Assembly: GCA_902702965.1 (NCBI GenBank)
Contig: CACRXP010000006.1
Span: 1,925,521-1,989,520, forward strand
Direction of reading: 5' to 3'
DNA from: Spirometra erinaceieuropaei
Taxonomy: Eukaryota; Platyhelminthes; Cestoda; Diphyllobothriidea; Diphyllobothriidae
Length of the DNA: 64,000 nt
The stretch's first letter is position 1. Every line of letters begins with the position of its first letter. The position numbers were made by a program, and so were the translations under genes. The notes beneath the pieces are model-generated. The model did not search any database. It saw only the letters and a program-made list of their open reading frames with translations, and had not been told where the DNA came from. This document shows positions 33,840 through 45,435 of this stretch, piece by piece.

Positions 33840-34335
33840 CGTGTTGTTAGTTCATTAAGTCCAAAGATATCCGACGAGGACGATCCGCGCGCAGAATGAT
33901 CAGTGACAGCGTGTACACGCTGAAATTGGTAGAGTGTTGGGATTGAAAGCCTACCGCATTTGCAATTTGCGAGTCGCTCTTCTGGCGATGAAGTTAGCTT
34001 CATAAATTGTTGCTCCAGTCCTCACTGCTTTTCTCTAGGTCGGTCGGTCCTGAACGTGGTCCCCCCAGGTGGCCGGCCTGATTTGCAAATCCTTGAGTAA
34101 TTCCCCTAGGGTGCGCTTGTAGAGTCGTATTTGCCTTCCTTGTTGGCGAGCACCCGTAGCGATGTCATCGTAGAAGTCGTTTGGGTAGTCGCTCCACCGC
34201 GGTTGCAGGTTTCCCGGCATGGCGCGGATGCTGAGGATTCCGGCCCTCTTCAGGACTTCTGTGTCTGGGATCCTGTTCAGCCACCTAAGCTCTGGCATTT
34301 TGCGGAGACATCTGAGAGGGAACTTGTTGCCACAC
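33840..34335 (-). pseudogene. RTE-like LINE C-terminal end
   Basis: The minus-strand reading gives 'LRCLRKMPELRWLNRIPDTE', 'VLKRAGILSIRAMPGNLQPR', 'DDIATGARQQGRQIRLYKRT', then after a stop 'GATIYEANFIARRATRKLQM' in another frame. This matches the order of the C-terminal region of the RTE-like LINE found elsewhere in the window (47485-48340). The 3' end runs straight into a triplet microsatellite. It is too short and interrupted to encode an enzyme. Confidence 0.8.
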
Positions 34336-34618
<283 letters not shown>

Positions 34619-34734
34619 ACTACGTCTATTTTCCCGCCTCTCTACCACCTTCGTTCCTCCATGTCTGTCCTCTCCTATTTCCTACCAAAACCCATTCTCA
34701 GTCGTACATATACTTGAAAAAGTTCACATCATGC

Positions 34735-35072
34735 AATTATTTACCGTACGGACAACACAGGTAGTAGCCAAAAGCCCAGACATGCATGTTTCGCCGATCT
34801 TGTGTCGCTGCCTGACGCAGCTGCGAGGGGTTCGGCTCATCAGTGGGTCCCCCAGACTTCCCCCTGCGTTTTCTGATATATGAACTCCATTTTCATCTTG
34901 CCTTTTTTTTAATTTCCGAGGACATTATACCAAAAAAACACACAGGGAAATCTGGGGGAACCACTGATGGGCCGAATTCTTCGCAGCTGCCTCGGGCAAC
35001 GGCACAAGATCGGCGAAACACGCGTGGCTGGGCTTTTAACTTGCACCGGTGTTGTCCGTACGGTAAATAATT
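34735..35072. mobile_element. head-to-head inverted repeat element, family G
   Basis: The left end AATTATTTACCGTACGGACA is exactly repeated inverted at the right end (35048-35072). The arms (about 34735-34870 and 34938-35072) pair along most of their length, with mismatches. The centre is T-rich and then A-rich. A single arm occurs at 8095-8260. Non-coding; probably a non-autonomous TIR element. Confidence 0.7.
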
Positions 35073-35401
35073 ACTCAATTCTATACTACTGGCTGCCTGT
35101 CGGTTGTTTGTGAATATTACAAGGTTATTTCGCCGTAGCTGATGGATCTCAGCTCAAATATTCATTTCAAACCTCGGACCGTGACTGAAAGTGTCTGTTC
35201 CGAAGGATTTACTCCAAGTACGCTCATCAGTTTCCTCGGAATTTAAACAAGGCAAAGTTTACTTTTATGTTGCTGGCAGTCTTCTCCCCCCCCCCCCTCT
35301 AAGTGCGACATCAGGTTCAGTAGTAGACCCAGCACTTGAGACGGGGAGGGGGGTGGGAAGACTGTCAGTGCAAACATTCCAGACTGAAGAGTCAGTTGGC
35401 G

Positions 35402-35535
35402 AACATATGGTTTCGGTAACTCATCATCAGGCCGATACATTTGCATGGGTAATGATCATTCTACTTGTAGACAGGATATCAATGCGTCTCAGGGGCAGAG
35501 TTAATCGGACTCCATGTTCCCACGCCGCCCGCACG
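35402..35535 (+). mobile_element. Penelope-like element fragment (family 2)
   Basis: Shares 'tggtttcggtaactc' followed by 'atcaggcc' and a downstream 'ctcaggggc...ttaa.....tcccacgccgc.cgc' block with 55124-55260 and, inverted, with 55715-55835. The latter belongs to a decayed Penelope-like frame. Confidence 0.4.
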
Positions 35536-35539
35536 ACGG

Positions 35540-37004
35540 AGTCAGCGTTTTGAGACTGAAAGCAGCCCCGACCGACTCGAGTACTTGATTAATCCCAGGG
35601 CAAGGCCGGCTGGACACATGAGCTGAACTCACACTCCAAGCCCTTCCGTGGCCCTGAGTGCACTTTTTGTCGACTGGGTCGACTCGAGTGTCGCGCCTTT
35701 GCGGCGTGGATCGATATGGCGGCGGCGACGACGCCAGCGCGTCGCCTGGCACCAGCCGTCGTTCAGTGGACACGGACGACAGCAGCCGTGGCCAAGCGAA
35801 ATGCTATGGAGCGTGGGGTCGGAGGCAATAAAATTATTTGGGTGTACTTGGTCACAGTTGAAGCATTAAACTCTCGGTCGCCTGGAAGTTATTAGTAGAA
35901 GAGCTTGAAAAAACCTATATTAGCAGGGAAGTCAACGTTCCACAGGGTTTTATGGAGATTAATGGGGCTTGAACTGACTTATATCTACCTCCCCACCCTC
36001 GTCCCCTGATTTAGTCCTACAGTCCACTTCTAGTACGGGTGGTTTTAGATTGCACCGCCTACCCACCGTCCTAGCACCTGAAAGTCTTCTCGAGTAAATA
36101 ACATGACAGGACACGGGAATAGGAACTTTGCACTAAATTTCAGGGAAATTAGTGACAGAGTTAGGTTCACTGTTACGTTTGAGGTTGGGAGTCAGGGTTA
36201 AGGCTTGGGATAGGACACGGCAATAGGCACCCTTCCTGGCGTTTAGCATAAGGCCACCTGTATTACGGGAGGGAATCCCTAGTCAGGTGTCTTACTGTTC
36301 CTCAGATGTGGAAACTGTATTAAAACTAGCTTTTTTCTCCATTCAATGCATTCTTTCAGGGCTTGACTGAAAGATGGACGGTAGAGCGCGGAAACATGGA
36401 CCTGCCCCGGTAGTACACGTGGCATTGCGCCTTATTCCATGCGGGTCAGTGTCGGAGGGGATCAGGACTAGGGTTAAGCTTATGCGGATTAAGGCTGCGT
36501 CCCTGTCCAACCAGACGGACCTTCACAGGAGCACTGTTCGCCGAATGAGAAGTCTTTCGGGCAAAAGAAAAACTTCGGGGCTGGCTGGTTACACCGGACA
36601 TTGGACTAAAACCTATTACGCGCAATCAAGAATGCTGAAAAATGACATGCTGTAGGTTAGGGCGGAGCAAACTGAAGCAAAGCATACGTGCCTTGAAGAG
36701 GAAGCATTTAAAACAACAAGGAATGCCCTGTCGAAGTCCTTACCTTAGCACTTACAGACCACGACGCATATCGTTACCGACGCATCTGATTTACTACCGC
36801 CAACCGTTCCCTCACCACCCCCATGGAAGTTGACGTCAGATCACCTGTAATACCGGGGGAAGTCTATACTCCCGTACCATACCAATATTGTTGCCCAGAT
36901 ACCTTGATGACTACCTGTTGGTTAAATTTTCATTACTCCTTCACACTGATTAGAAGAATAGAAAGACGGGGTGTCTGATTTGAGGTTCAGTTCCGCTTTC
37001 TGCT
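35540..37004. other. mostly unassigned; one family D copy inside
   Basis: Besides the family D repeat at 36090-36270 I see only short frames without motifs. Confidence 0.4.
36090..36270 (+). repeat. interspersed repeat family D
   Basis: A degenerate GGGTTAAGG core, then 'ggacacggcaataggcaccc', 'ttcctggcgtttagc', 'aaggccacctgtattac' and a G-rich end. Confidence 0.65.
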
Positions 37005-37017
37005 GCTCTAACGTTGA

Positions 37018-37448
37018 AGAAGAAGAGTTGAGCACCGGAACACTTTGTTTATTGTCCTGAGCTTTCAGATTCGTACATGTGGCCGCCCACACCTACGAAA
37101 TAGGTCACGAGTTTAACTTCGCAGCCACCGAAATAGTCGCCCACGCCGGAAACAAAACAGGCCGAGAATTGATTGAAGCCTGGGCCTCGGATGAGAACTC
37201 GGTCAATCGATTTATCCATCTGGCGCCGGCGTACAGAGTCCTGCGTAGTCAACTCCAGTATTGCGCCGTCGGTCGATGATTGGGCCTACAAGCCTTATAA
37301 CTGTCGCTTGTTCCGATGCTGCTACTACCTCTAACGATGGACTCCTGTACGAGTCTGAAAGCTCAGGACAATAAACAAAGTGTTGCGGTGCTCGACTCTT
37401 CTTCTTCACTTATGCATACACCTGGAACTCAAAATTTCGCCTTCATTC
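37018..37448 (+). mobile_element. 5'-truncated Penelope-like element with inverted leader
   Basis: 37078-37412 is a close relative of 53591-53922: the last 65 or so codons of the GIY-YIG endonuclease plus the 3' untranslated region ending in a TTC run. In front of it, 37018-37077 is the reverse complement of the element's own 3' end (37349-37412). A 13-bp direct repeat (gctctaacgttga) flanks the whole at 37005-37017 and 37449-37461, as expected of a target-site duplication. The remaining frame reads through to 37277-37279. Penelope-like elements are known for 5' truncation and inverted partial copies. Confidence 0.8.
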
Positions 37449-37611
37449 GCTCTAACGTTGATCTGACATTTCGTCAATTCACGCATTCTTCCCTTTGTCC
37501 CTTATTGTCTTCCTTTACTGTCCTGATTAGATGAAATGAAGTATTATAATAGAATGGCCATTACTGATCACGCCCCTCCACCCTCGTATATACCCGCTTG
37601 CATCCACAGGA

Positions 37612-37790
37612 AAGCGATCCCATGGCTCAGTGGTCAGGTCGTTGAAATTCTAACCAACGGGTATCGGGATCGGGTGTCAGGGGCAGCAAAACCTTGGGTG
37701 TCGGGCGCGGCTGGCTGGTGACGGCTAATAAACCAAAAGAGGACATTCCAGTCAGTCCTCTCTTTGTTGGTAATATTATTCTGCCTAAAA
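37612..37790 (+). mobile_element. tRNA-derived SINE
   Basis: Head with 'catggctcagtggtcaggtc', anticodon-like 'attctaacc' and a weak B box, tail 'ggctggtgacggctaataaa' and 'ctctttgttggtaa'. Confidence 0.7.
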
Positions 37791-38063
37791 GGTGTATTAT
37801 TTACATGCCAAAACCCTCAAGACCGTCTCCGATGATGGGTTCGAGTGAGAATCCGAAACCTCGGGCTAATAAACTACTTATTCCAGTGATCGCATCTTCT
37901 TCTTCTGAACGCACAAGAAGATCAACATTAGGCCCTCTACCCTCTTCTCACACCCAAAGTCACGAAAAGATTGGCTTCTCTCTCCACCCCCCGCGCACAT
38001 GCAGCGGTTGGACGCAATTCCAGGCGTGGAATGATTGGCTCTGTCCACATGTGTAGCACGTGC

Positions 38064-38898
38064 GGTCAGTGACCGATCTCCCAAAATTTTAACCGGAATT
38101 CTGAAATGCATTTTCGATTAGAAAGGGCTGTGTAAGTGGGGTTGTAATTTTGATTATCTTGTGGCATAATCCTGTGATATGTTAGACACGCCGGGATGCC
38201 GACCTTTAAGTGCACTTCTTTCGATCATCTGCGAAAACCACAGTCGGTAAGAATACTACTTAAGTAGCATATATTTTCACCGGTTCTATATGCCCTTATG
38301 CTGAAAACACGCACGAAAATATTATTTCCTGAACTCATTTCGTAGTAAATCACATCTTCAGTGTCAATTCGAATATCATCATGCCCGTCTGTTTAGTAGC
38401 GCTCCTCGCTAAGTATGCAACATAGTTCAAATCCGTTGTAACATTTTATGAGCCCTAGATGGTATTTCGTTAACAATATAGAGGAATGTATGTTGGTCCT
38501 TACAGGGCAAGTATACAACTTGTTGACTGTAAACCCTAAACGAACATGCAACGGCATATCGAATTCGAAATTACTCGGAGATTGAAAAACCTTTTTAAAA
38601 CCATAAGATACCTTTCCTCTGAGTATAAATTTTGAGGAAAACATGACTTGCTACCAAATAAATAAAAGAAATTATATTTTTATAGAGATTTTTTTATAGA
38701 ATCTACTTTAATTGACAAGGGCAACGAAAATCAATATAAAACGTATGCTACTTAAGTAGTCATTTTTATCGAGTGCGGCCTTTTGTAGACGGACAAACAA
38801 GCGAATTTAAAAGCCAATACCGTGGTTTGTCTGAAATATCAGGGGATTACGCCGCGAAAGGATTAATATTACGACCCCACTTAAATAATCCTGGCAGC
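38064..38898. mobile_element. foldback MITE, diverged, right end truncated
   Basis: The left end 'gtcagtgaccgatctccc' is family B-like. The right arm ends at about 38898 after 'gaccccacttaaataatcct' and lacks the terminal 60-odd bases. The unpaired centre resembles family A. Confidence 0.65.
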
Positions 38899-39255
38899 AT
38901 TGGTGTTGAGCAAAAGAGCTGAACATTTAATAACTTTGTGGCATCACAAATTTTGATCCTGTATAATGTCATTAATTAAACGAAGACGCTATTTTTGTCG
39001 TTTAATGATAATAGTAAATGAATCTAACGTCCCTTTGAAGCCACTGTCCAAAAGGCATTACATTGTCGTACTTTACTCCGATGACTACCCTAAAGCATTT
39101 TAACTACTTTCATGCAAGAGTCACGGCGGGGTATCTTTATTTCCTTCTCTGGAACGTACAAGTAAGTATTTCCAGTTATCTTCTTTCAGCACAATTGCTC
39201 TCTCCAGAGTAAGTAACTCGCGCCATAAACCATGCCTTTGTTATAATCCCTCCTA

Positions 39256-40247
39256 CAGTAGGTGGACTAACTCATGAAATGTCAACCGAAATTTCGAAAT
39301 GCGTTCTCGTTTCGAAAAGATTAATTAAGTAGGGTTGTAAAACTAATCATCATGCAGCAAAATTCTATAATGATCCAGTTACCTCAGGGTGTCGGCTTTC
39401 AAATGAACTTATTTCCGACTGCATGCAAGAACTATACTCTGCAAAAAATGATTACTTAAGTGGCATGCAATTTTATTGATTTTCGATGCCCTTGAAAATT
39501 CAATTATATTTCATGGAAACATGCATAAAATATTCACTCTTTTACATATTCCGTAGAAAATCACGCCTTGTTCCAATGTTATCCCCAAAGGAAGTGTATA
39601 ATTCAGTTTTAAAAAAAGTTTCCAATTGTGAGATTTTTTAATACCGTGAAATGGCCGTTCATAAAACGTCATGTATCTGCATTTGCGAATGTGGCTTGTA
39701 AAGGTAACAACATTTTTCAAATCCAATGCTTAACTTTATGAACCCCATATGGTCTCCTCTTAATACCGCAGAGAAATGCATGATTTTCCGTACACGGAAA
39801 ATATACAGCTTGTAGTTTTGAAACCCTGAATGCAAGTGTAACGGCAGGTCGGGTTCAAAATTATTCGGGACTTAGAAAAGTTTTTTAAAAACCGAATTAT
39901 ACCCTTCTTTCGAGTATAACATTGGAAGAAGACGTGATTTTCTACCAAATAAGTAAAAGAATGAATATTTTTATGCATGTTTTCCACGAAATATAATTGA
40001 ATTTTTAAAGGCATCAAAAGTCAATGGGAAAAACGCATGTTACTCGAGTAGTCATTTTTACGGAGTGTAGTTTTTTGCGTGCAGTCGGAGATAAGTTCAT
40101 ATGAAAGCCGACAGTCTGAGGTAACTGGACCATTACATAATTATGCTGTACGATGATTAGTCTTACAACCCTACTTAATTAATCTTTTCAAAACGAAAAC
40201 TCATTTCGAAATTTCGGTTTACATTGCATGCGATTGGCCACCAACTG
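39256..40247 (+). mobile_element. foldback MITE, family A (full-length copy)
   Basis: 992 bp. TA (39254-39255) precedes CAGTAGGTGGACTAACTCAT. The right end is slightly mutated ('ccaccaactgca'). The arms and centre align with 787-1779 in the same orientation. Confidence 0.85.
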
Positions 40248-40794
40248 CACTTACGGCAATAGTAGTAGGTGTGTCGAGGGCAGGATGCTTGAACACTTCA
40301 AGGTCACCAAATCAGAAGGCAGGGAGGACAGAGGCCTTTTTACTGAGGCCGAGAGTGTACAAACAGCTTCGCCAACTAGCGTTCTCACCAGGCAAGTCTC
40401 AGCCGGAGCACATGCGTCCGACTGCGGCTAATTGGTGGTGAGAGGAATATTGATCGGCGTCATGGCGTCGCAGCAAGTCGAGGGTCGAGCCACGCGCGTA
40501 CGCAGAGCCTGTTGTCTGGCATGTTAGGCGAAGCGGAGGCGGTGTGGATAAGCAGAGGCGACGGCGCCGACAATTGTAAGAGCGGGCAGCTAGAGATGCA
40601 CACAGGCCGGATGGCGCGTGTTGTGAGCTAAACTTGGCCCCTTCCGCTTGGAGCAGCAAGCATCATTCTGGGTGGAGGGCGGGAGGAGAGGGTTGTAGCT
40701 ATCAGCCCACTTAACCATTATTGAATACTCTTATATCGTGAGACAGAATAAATTGTGCATAAAAAGATTACTTCAACATGTGTTCCGGGTTTTA

Positions 40795-40897
40795 CAGTAG
40801 GTGGGATAACTCATGAAATGTCAGCCGAAATTCCGAAATGCGTTTTCGTTTCGACATGATTAATTAAGTAGGCTTGTAAAACTAATCAGTCTGCGAC
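40795..40897 (+). mobile_element. foldback MITE family A, left terminus only
   Basis: About 100 bp matching the left terminus ('cagtaggtgggataactcat' to 'taaaactaatcagtctgc'), then an abrupt change of sequence. Confidence 0.75.
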
Positions 40898-40993
40898 ATG
40901 GAGGCGCTGGGAGGGTAAAACTTGGACATACTGAGAGTTTTAGAGGGAGTAGAGGAGAGATTCAGCACTTGCAGTGGAAGAAGAACTGGTAAT

Positions 40994-41300
40994 ATGTGGT
41001 TTGGTAGCCCCACCTGATGGACACAATACTGTTGGGGTTGGGGTTAAGAGTTGGGGTTAGGGGTTAGGGTTAGGGGTTAGGATTAGATGTTATAGTTGGG
41101 GGCTAGGGTTTATCGCAAATATTTCTCAACCATTCAAAGTACAACCGCGCATTCCCGATAGCTTTTCTTTTGCATACAGCCACTTGACCTCGTCGTCTAT
41201 GCGTTCCCCGGCCCCACCTGTAAAAACCCCCTATTATCACTGGTCCCGTATTAGAGGTGACTGGAGTTTGCTTACTTCAGGTGGGGCTACCAAACCACAT
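40994..41300. mobile_element. 307-bp TIR element with TTAGGG-like interior
   Basis: Perfect 24-bp terminal inverted repeats at 40994-41017 and 41277-41300 (core GGTTTGGTAGCCCCACCTGA). The interior holds a degenerate GGGGTTAGGGTTAG array (about 41030-41110) and the block 'ttctcaaccattcaaagtac'. Diverged copies lie at 46850-47120 (+) and 59425-59735 (-). Non-coding. Confidence 0.85.
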
Positions 41301-41862
41301 CCGACCGAAGAACCAACTTATTTAAGCCTACGACAAGAACGAAACTCGATGAAAATGATGACGCCAAGTCTAAAAACATACAATCGATGGGAACTTAAGT
41401 ACTGCTTCACTTGGACGGAGCATCGCTGTTGTCAGAGCATTCTCGGAGACTGAACCACCAGGTTCAGCACTGCCGGGGTCTTCTCAACTCGTTTCTTCGC
41501 TCGGAAGCAATCGTCAGTCTTGCAAACTAAAGCAAGTGCTAACCTCCATTTGTCACCGTCCTCAAAAGAGTGGATGGGAATAGTTTAGCGACTTTCGAGT
41601 GGAAAAGCTACAGCTACCGATGGAACTCCGAGGGGGATCCAAAAGTGCGATAACTTCCAAAGGCTGAATAATCTGGGTTACCTGATTTAAGCAGATATGG
41701 AGTCTACAAGACTTAAAACAGGTCATACACGTTCTTTTCAGTGAAAATAAATGAAGCCAACAAATCCAGGACTGCTGTCAAACAGTCTTTCCATAGAATA
41801 CAGAAGAAAAGTCTTCACAGACGTCCTGTGCAGTCGCACATATCTGGGCTTTTAACTAGTAT
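41301..41862. other. no gene recognised
   Basis: No motif or repeat family was recognised in this stretch. Confidence 0.35.
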
Positions 41863-42050
41863 CAATGCCGACAGGACAACGTGTCCCTGGCCAGGTGGTT
41901 AGAGGCGTTTGGCTTCTAACTAACAGGTCGCGAGTTCGAGCCTCGGGTGTTCCACACTTCGGGGTTGGGTATGACTGGCTGACGACGGTTAATAATCCAG
42001 AAATGGCTATTCCAGTCTTCCTTGTTTTTGTCGGTAACAACATACTAAGC
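41863..42050 (+). mobile_element. tRNA-derived SINE
   Basis: Well-preserved head: A box 'tggccaggtggttagaggcg', anticodon-like 'gcttctaacta', B box 'ggtcgcgagttcgagcc'. Tail 'gactggctgacgacggttaa' to 'ccttgtttttgtcggtaaca'. Confidence 0.85.
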
Positions 42051-43014
42051 TCTTTTATCTTCCAGTGGTACAAACTCAATCAATATTCTCCAGGAACGAC
42101 GTGCATGCTCTCTTATCCACCGACGAGTGAACGCCCAAGGCCTCTACGAGACGGAGTGACAATGAAGCCCGAAATGCGTCGGCTTTTGGATACGAAAACC
42201 TCAAGTCTGTCAGCATTACTAACCGAACTGTTGCCCCGCGCACGCAATTAAAGTGATTGGCAGTCATCGTTACAGGCCACTGTCTCCTATTTTGGCTTGA
42301 GAAGCAGGTCACTCATTTGAGGCTTGAAGCTCTAAAGTCAGCCAAGCCTTTGGTGCGTCAAAATTTTCCCTAGACAATCGCCGCGTCGTCAACCTTTGCG
42401 CCCGGTTGGAGGTAGGCACAGGCTATGTGCAGACAGAGGCTCGGTCGCTGGGGGCTAAAAAATGTCTGTCGTCTCACATTTCGGTTTCATTCTCCACTCC
42501 ACTCGCGGAGACGGTAGCGGATGCGGCTGTAGTTGTCACACAAGAAGACAGCTACTAAAATTAGCAGCTCTCGGATTTCCTTTTCAACTGGCTTCCTGAA
42601 GCCTGCCTTTTCGCTTGTATCGTTAGCACACAGGATGCATCAGAGCTCTTGAAAAATTTACTGAAATATTCTGGTAAACTTTCCGTTGAAACAGATTACT
42701 TGCGCCAACTTACAAAGCTGATTAACGTGCGACTTTACCGTAGGTTAAGTCTCACATGGTAAGAGTCTTCGGTTACAGTCACTGCTTAAGTGGTGCATAT
42801 TTATCCACTTTTTAGGCTTTCATAAAGTCAGTCATACCCCCGCGAAATAGTCCATATAACTGTCATTTGGGCGCTCATTTTATGGGAAGTTAACTTTTCT
42901 CTGCATTTCGTGCCTGAAAGAATGGCATGATTAGGTTTTAAATAATACTTTATAAATCCTGGGGGGTCTATACCAAGAAATACTGAAGGCCGTTGGGATT
43001 TGAATCTCACTACT
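42051..43014. other. no gene recognised
   Basis: A 128-codon plus-strand frame (41865-42251) starts inside the SINE and is not a credible gene. Nothing else was identified up to the LINE at 43015. Confidence 0.4.
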
Positions 43015-43667
43015 TTATAGGAGATCACCAACTCGAATCAGTCAACAAGTTAAGAGACCTCAGTGCGTGGATGACGTCAACTCCCAAACCATCGTCTCAC
43101 TGGGCCAAGGCATCAAAGAAAGCTATGGGTATCCTAGGTGCGATTAGAAGATCCTTCCTGAATTTTGACGAAAAACTTTTCGGTGGAGCATTTGGAGCAC
43201 TCGTTTGACCAATGTTGGAGTATTGTGTTCAGGCATGGTGTCCCTGGACGAAACAAGGTTACACCCTACTGAAGAACGTACAACGAAGAGCGATCAAGCT
43301 AGTCGGCGGATTAATTAGCTTACCTCAGGAGAGACGCCTGAAAAAGCTAAAAATATTTCCTCTCTCTTATAGACAATGCAGAGGGGATATGATCATGGCC
43401 TTTAGGATCATCAGAGGGCTAGACTGTGCTCTTCAGTTTAACGATTTCTTCGAACTGGCGCGGACGGCCAATCTTCGAGGCCACCAATACAAATTGAAGC
43501 TAAAATATGCCAAACTGGAATTGCTGGCCAGATTCTTCTCCCACCGACTGGTTGAAGGATGGTACAATTTGCCGAATTCCGTCCTCTTAGCGGAAAACGT
43601 TGAGAATTTCAAAAGAGGACTAAATAAATTTCTGCTTGATGGTCAAACATTTACACGATATCAGTGA
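43015..43667 (+). pseudogene. CR1/jockey-like LINE reverse transcriptase C-terminal region
   Basis: One frame, broken by a single TGA at 43206-43208, encodes the end of a non-LTR retrotransposon polyprotein. 'GDHQLESVNKLRDL' and 'AKASKKAMGILGAIRR' precede the stop. After it come the hallmark 'LEYCVQAWCPWTKQGYTLLK', 'NVQRRAIKLVGG' and a tail ending 'NFKRGLNKFLLDGQ'. This is the thumb and C-terminal region that follows the catalytic RT core in CR1/jockey-type LINEs. The catalytic part is missing (5' truncation near 43015). The stop lies where related elements usually have Arg, consistent with a CGA-to-TGA change. Confidence 0.85.
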
Positions 43668-44109
43668 CTGGCATAACTGTCATGTAAATATCTGCATGTT
43701 TTTTTTCATACGTCTATCTATAAATAGGGTTTTCCAAGGCTCTGCCTATCTCCCTCATATATACAGAATTACTGGATTATACTGAAAAATATTGTGGGTT
43801 TTTCTTAGAAAAGTGGGCATGGGATGTAATTTCAGAATCTTAAGCACTACCAAAAAGGCTGGTTACGCTTAAAAATTCACAAAAACATGTTAACTTTCTG
43901 AACTGCCCTCTTTTAGGTGCGCCATTTGGGCTAGAGGCGGCTTCGTCCAAACAGGGCAATAGGAATGAGCGTTGTATGCGTCACCCAGGGGGACTCTTAT
44001 TTAAATTGCGTGCGTACTGAAAACCTGTTGAAATACCTATATGATTCACGTATGCAACTGGTTCATTGGACTTAACTCTACATAAAGATATGGTCGGACA
44101 TTGGGAATA
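43668..44109. other. LINE 3' flank, no gene
   Basis: Follows the LINE stop codon. Its beginning may be the LINE 3' untranslated region. No other feature was seen. Confidence 0.4.
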
Positions 44110-44262
44110 AAGACCCCCTCCAGTGCTACAAGTGGCTGAACGCCAGATTCAAGGGAGCTTCTACCCTCCTGTCCTAAGTGCGACCCTAGTCCTCATAAAC
44201 CTAGCCCAAGTCATCACACTAATTCTAACTCCCCTGCCCCTAACACTAACCTAAGCCCAAAA
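44110..44262 (-). repeat. interspersed repeat family D (minus strand)
   Basis: Reverse complement of the distal block ('gctacaagtggctgaacgcc', 'ctaccctcctgtcct') followed by degenerate CCCTAA-like repeats. Confidence 0.5.
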
Positions 44263-44507
44263 TCTGGCCCCTTGGAATTTAGAGCTAGAGTGGAGATGTT
44301 GGCATTCTCGTGTCCAGTCAAAGATTTTGTCAGGCCACATGACAGGGCACATACTTACATCCACAGTAGCATACTAACATTCGTTTACGCATTTCTCACA
44401 CATGTGAAAGAACCTGCTGCCAAAATCGTGCGCATGTTTTCCTCCCATATCTGCCGACTCTGCATTATCGATCGTTTGGATAATTCGAATCTTGCAGTCA
44501 GCACAGG

Positions 44508-44510
<3 letters not shown>

Positions 44511-44539
<29 letters not shown>

Positions 44540-44544
44540 TTGTG
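44511..44544. repeat. (TG)n microsatellite
   Basis: About 14 TG units. A 198-codon frame that spans it (44272-44868) is not credible as a gene. Confidence 0.9.
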
Positions 44545-44689
44545 TGGAGTGGCGGACTGGTGGACGGGGAATCAGGCTCCTCATTTATGTGGCCTCTATG
44601 GCACTCCTGTCCAGCGCGATCCGAACCGCACTCTGCCCTATTCTCTCGCTGTGTGTACAATCCTAGTCAGTGTGTGATGTGTACGAGGG

Positions 44690-44960
44690 GGTGTGCTGGT
44701 ACGCCTAGGTGCGGGTTCACGCCGCGCAAGCCACCTGTGTCTTCTCCCGCCTCCGGTCTTCATGATTCTGTCCTGACACTGGCTCCATGGGATGGACGAG
44801 GAGGAGAAGGAGGAGGAGGTGTGGGGAGGAGAGTGCAACAGGTTCACCGCAAAGTTACATCACTTTAGACTATCTCACGCGCGAGTCACCGTCCCTGCTC
44901 TCGCCATGCTGTGGGGCACAGGGTAGACATAGTCGAAAGCGACGGTCCAACTCCCTCCTC
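44690..44960 (+). repeat. family C repeat
   Basis: Blocks 'cgcctaggtgcgggttcacg', 'cttctcccgcctccggtctt', 'acactggctccatggga', GGA tract, 'gtcaccgtccctgctctcgc'. Confidence 0.7.
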
Positions 44961-45267
44961 CACATATTCAATCATACTTCGCGGAAAAGATAACAAGCAA
45001 TCCGTTTCACGAAATTCCCTTACATGCAACTATGTCTTCTAACCTTTTTTGCTGGGGAGGAGGGGGGAGGAGGAATATTTCGACTTGGAATTCTGCGAAG
45101 TCAGAGAATGCCGGCGTAATCGTTCAAGTGACCAATCATTTTCAGGCTCATCAAGGCAACTCACAACGCATGCGACGGAAACCCCTAGCATTGCTAGTTG
45201 CTAAGCAACTGTCTGCGAGGGAAAAGCGTGGTCCGTGAACACCTTGCCCACGACAGTGAATTCTCCT

Positions 45268-45435
45268 GGTAGATCCGCGGCTCAGTGGTAGAACGCTGAA
45301 CCTGAAAACGCCCAATAACCAAAGGAACCGGATTCGAGTCCCAGGAGTTGCGTAGGGCTGGCTGACGACGGTTGACGAATCGGAAACAACCATTCCCGTC
45401 TCGTTTGTATTCGTCAGCATTTCTTCCTCACTGAC
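45268..45435 (+). mobile_element. tRNA-derived SINE
   Basis: Head with A box 'gcggctcagtggtagaacgc' and B box 'ggattcgagtcc'. Tail 'ggctggctgacgacggttga', ending 'gtattcgtcagcat'. The anticodon-like region differs from the other copies. Confidence 0.7.

Noticed and set aside
33641..34003. Proline/alanine-rich 120-codon frame
   Set aside because: Product of the GGT/GCC microsatellite and the frameshifted LINE end.
41865..42251. 128-codon plus-strand frame
   Set aside because: Starts inside a tRNA-derived SINE and reads through its tail; the opposite strand shows the same SINE in another frame.
44272..44868. 198-codon plus-strand frame
   Set aside because: Spans family D repeat flank, a TG microsatellite and a family C repeat.
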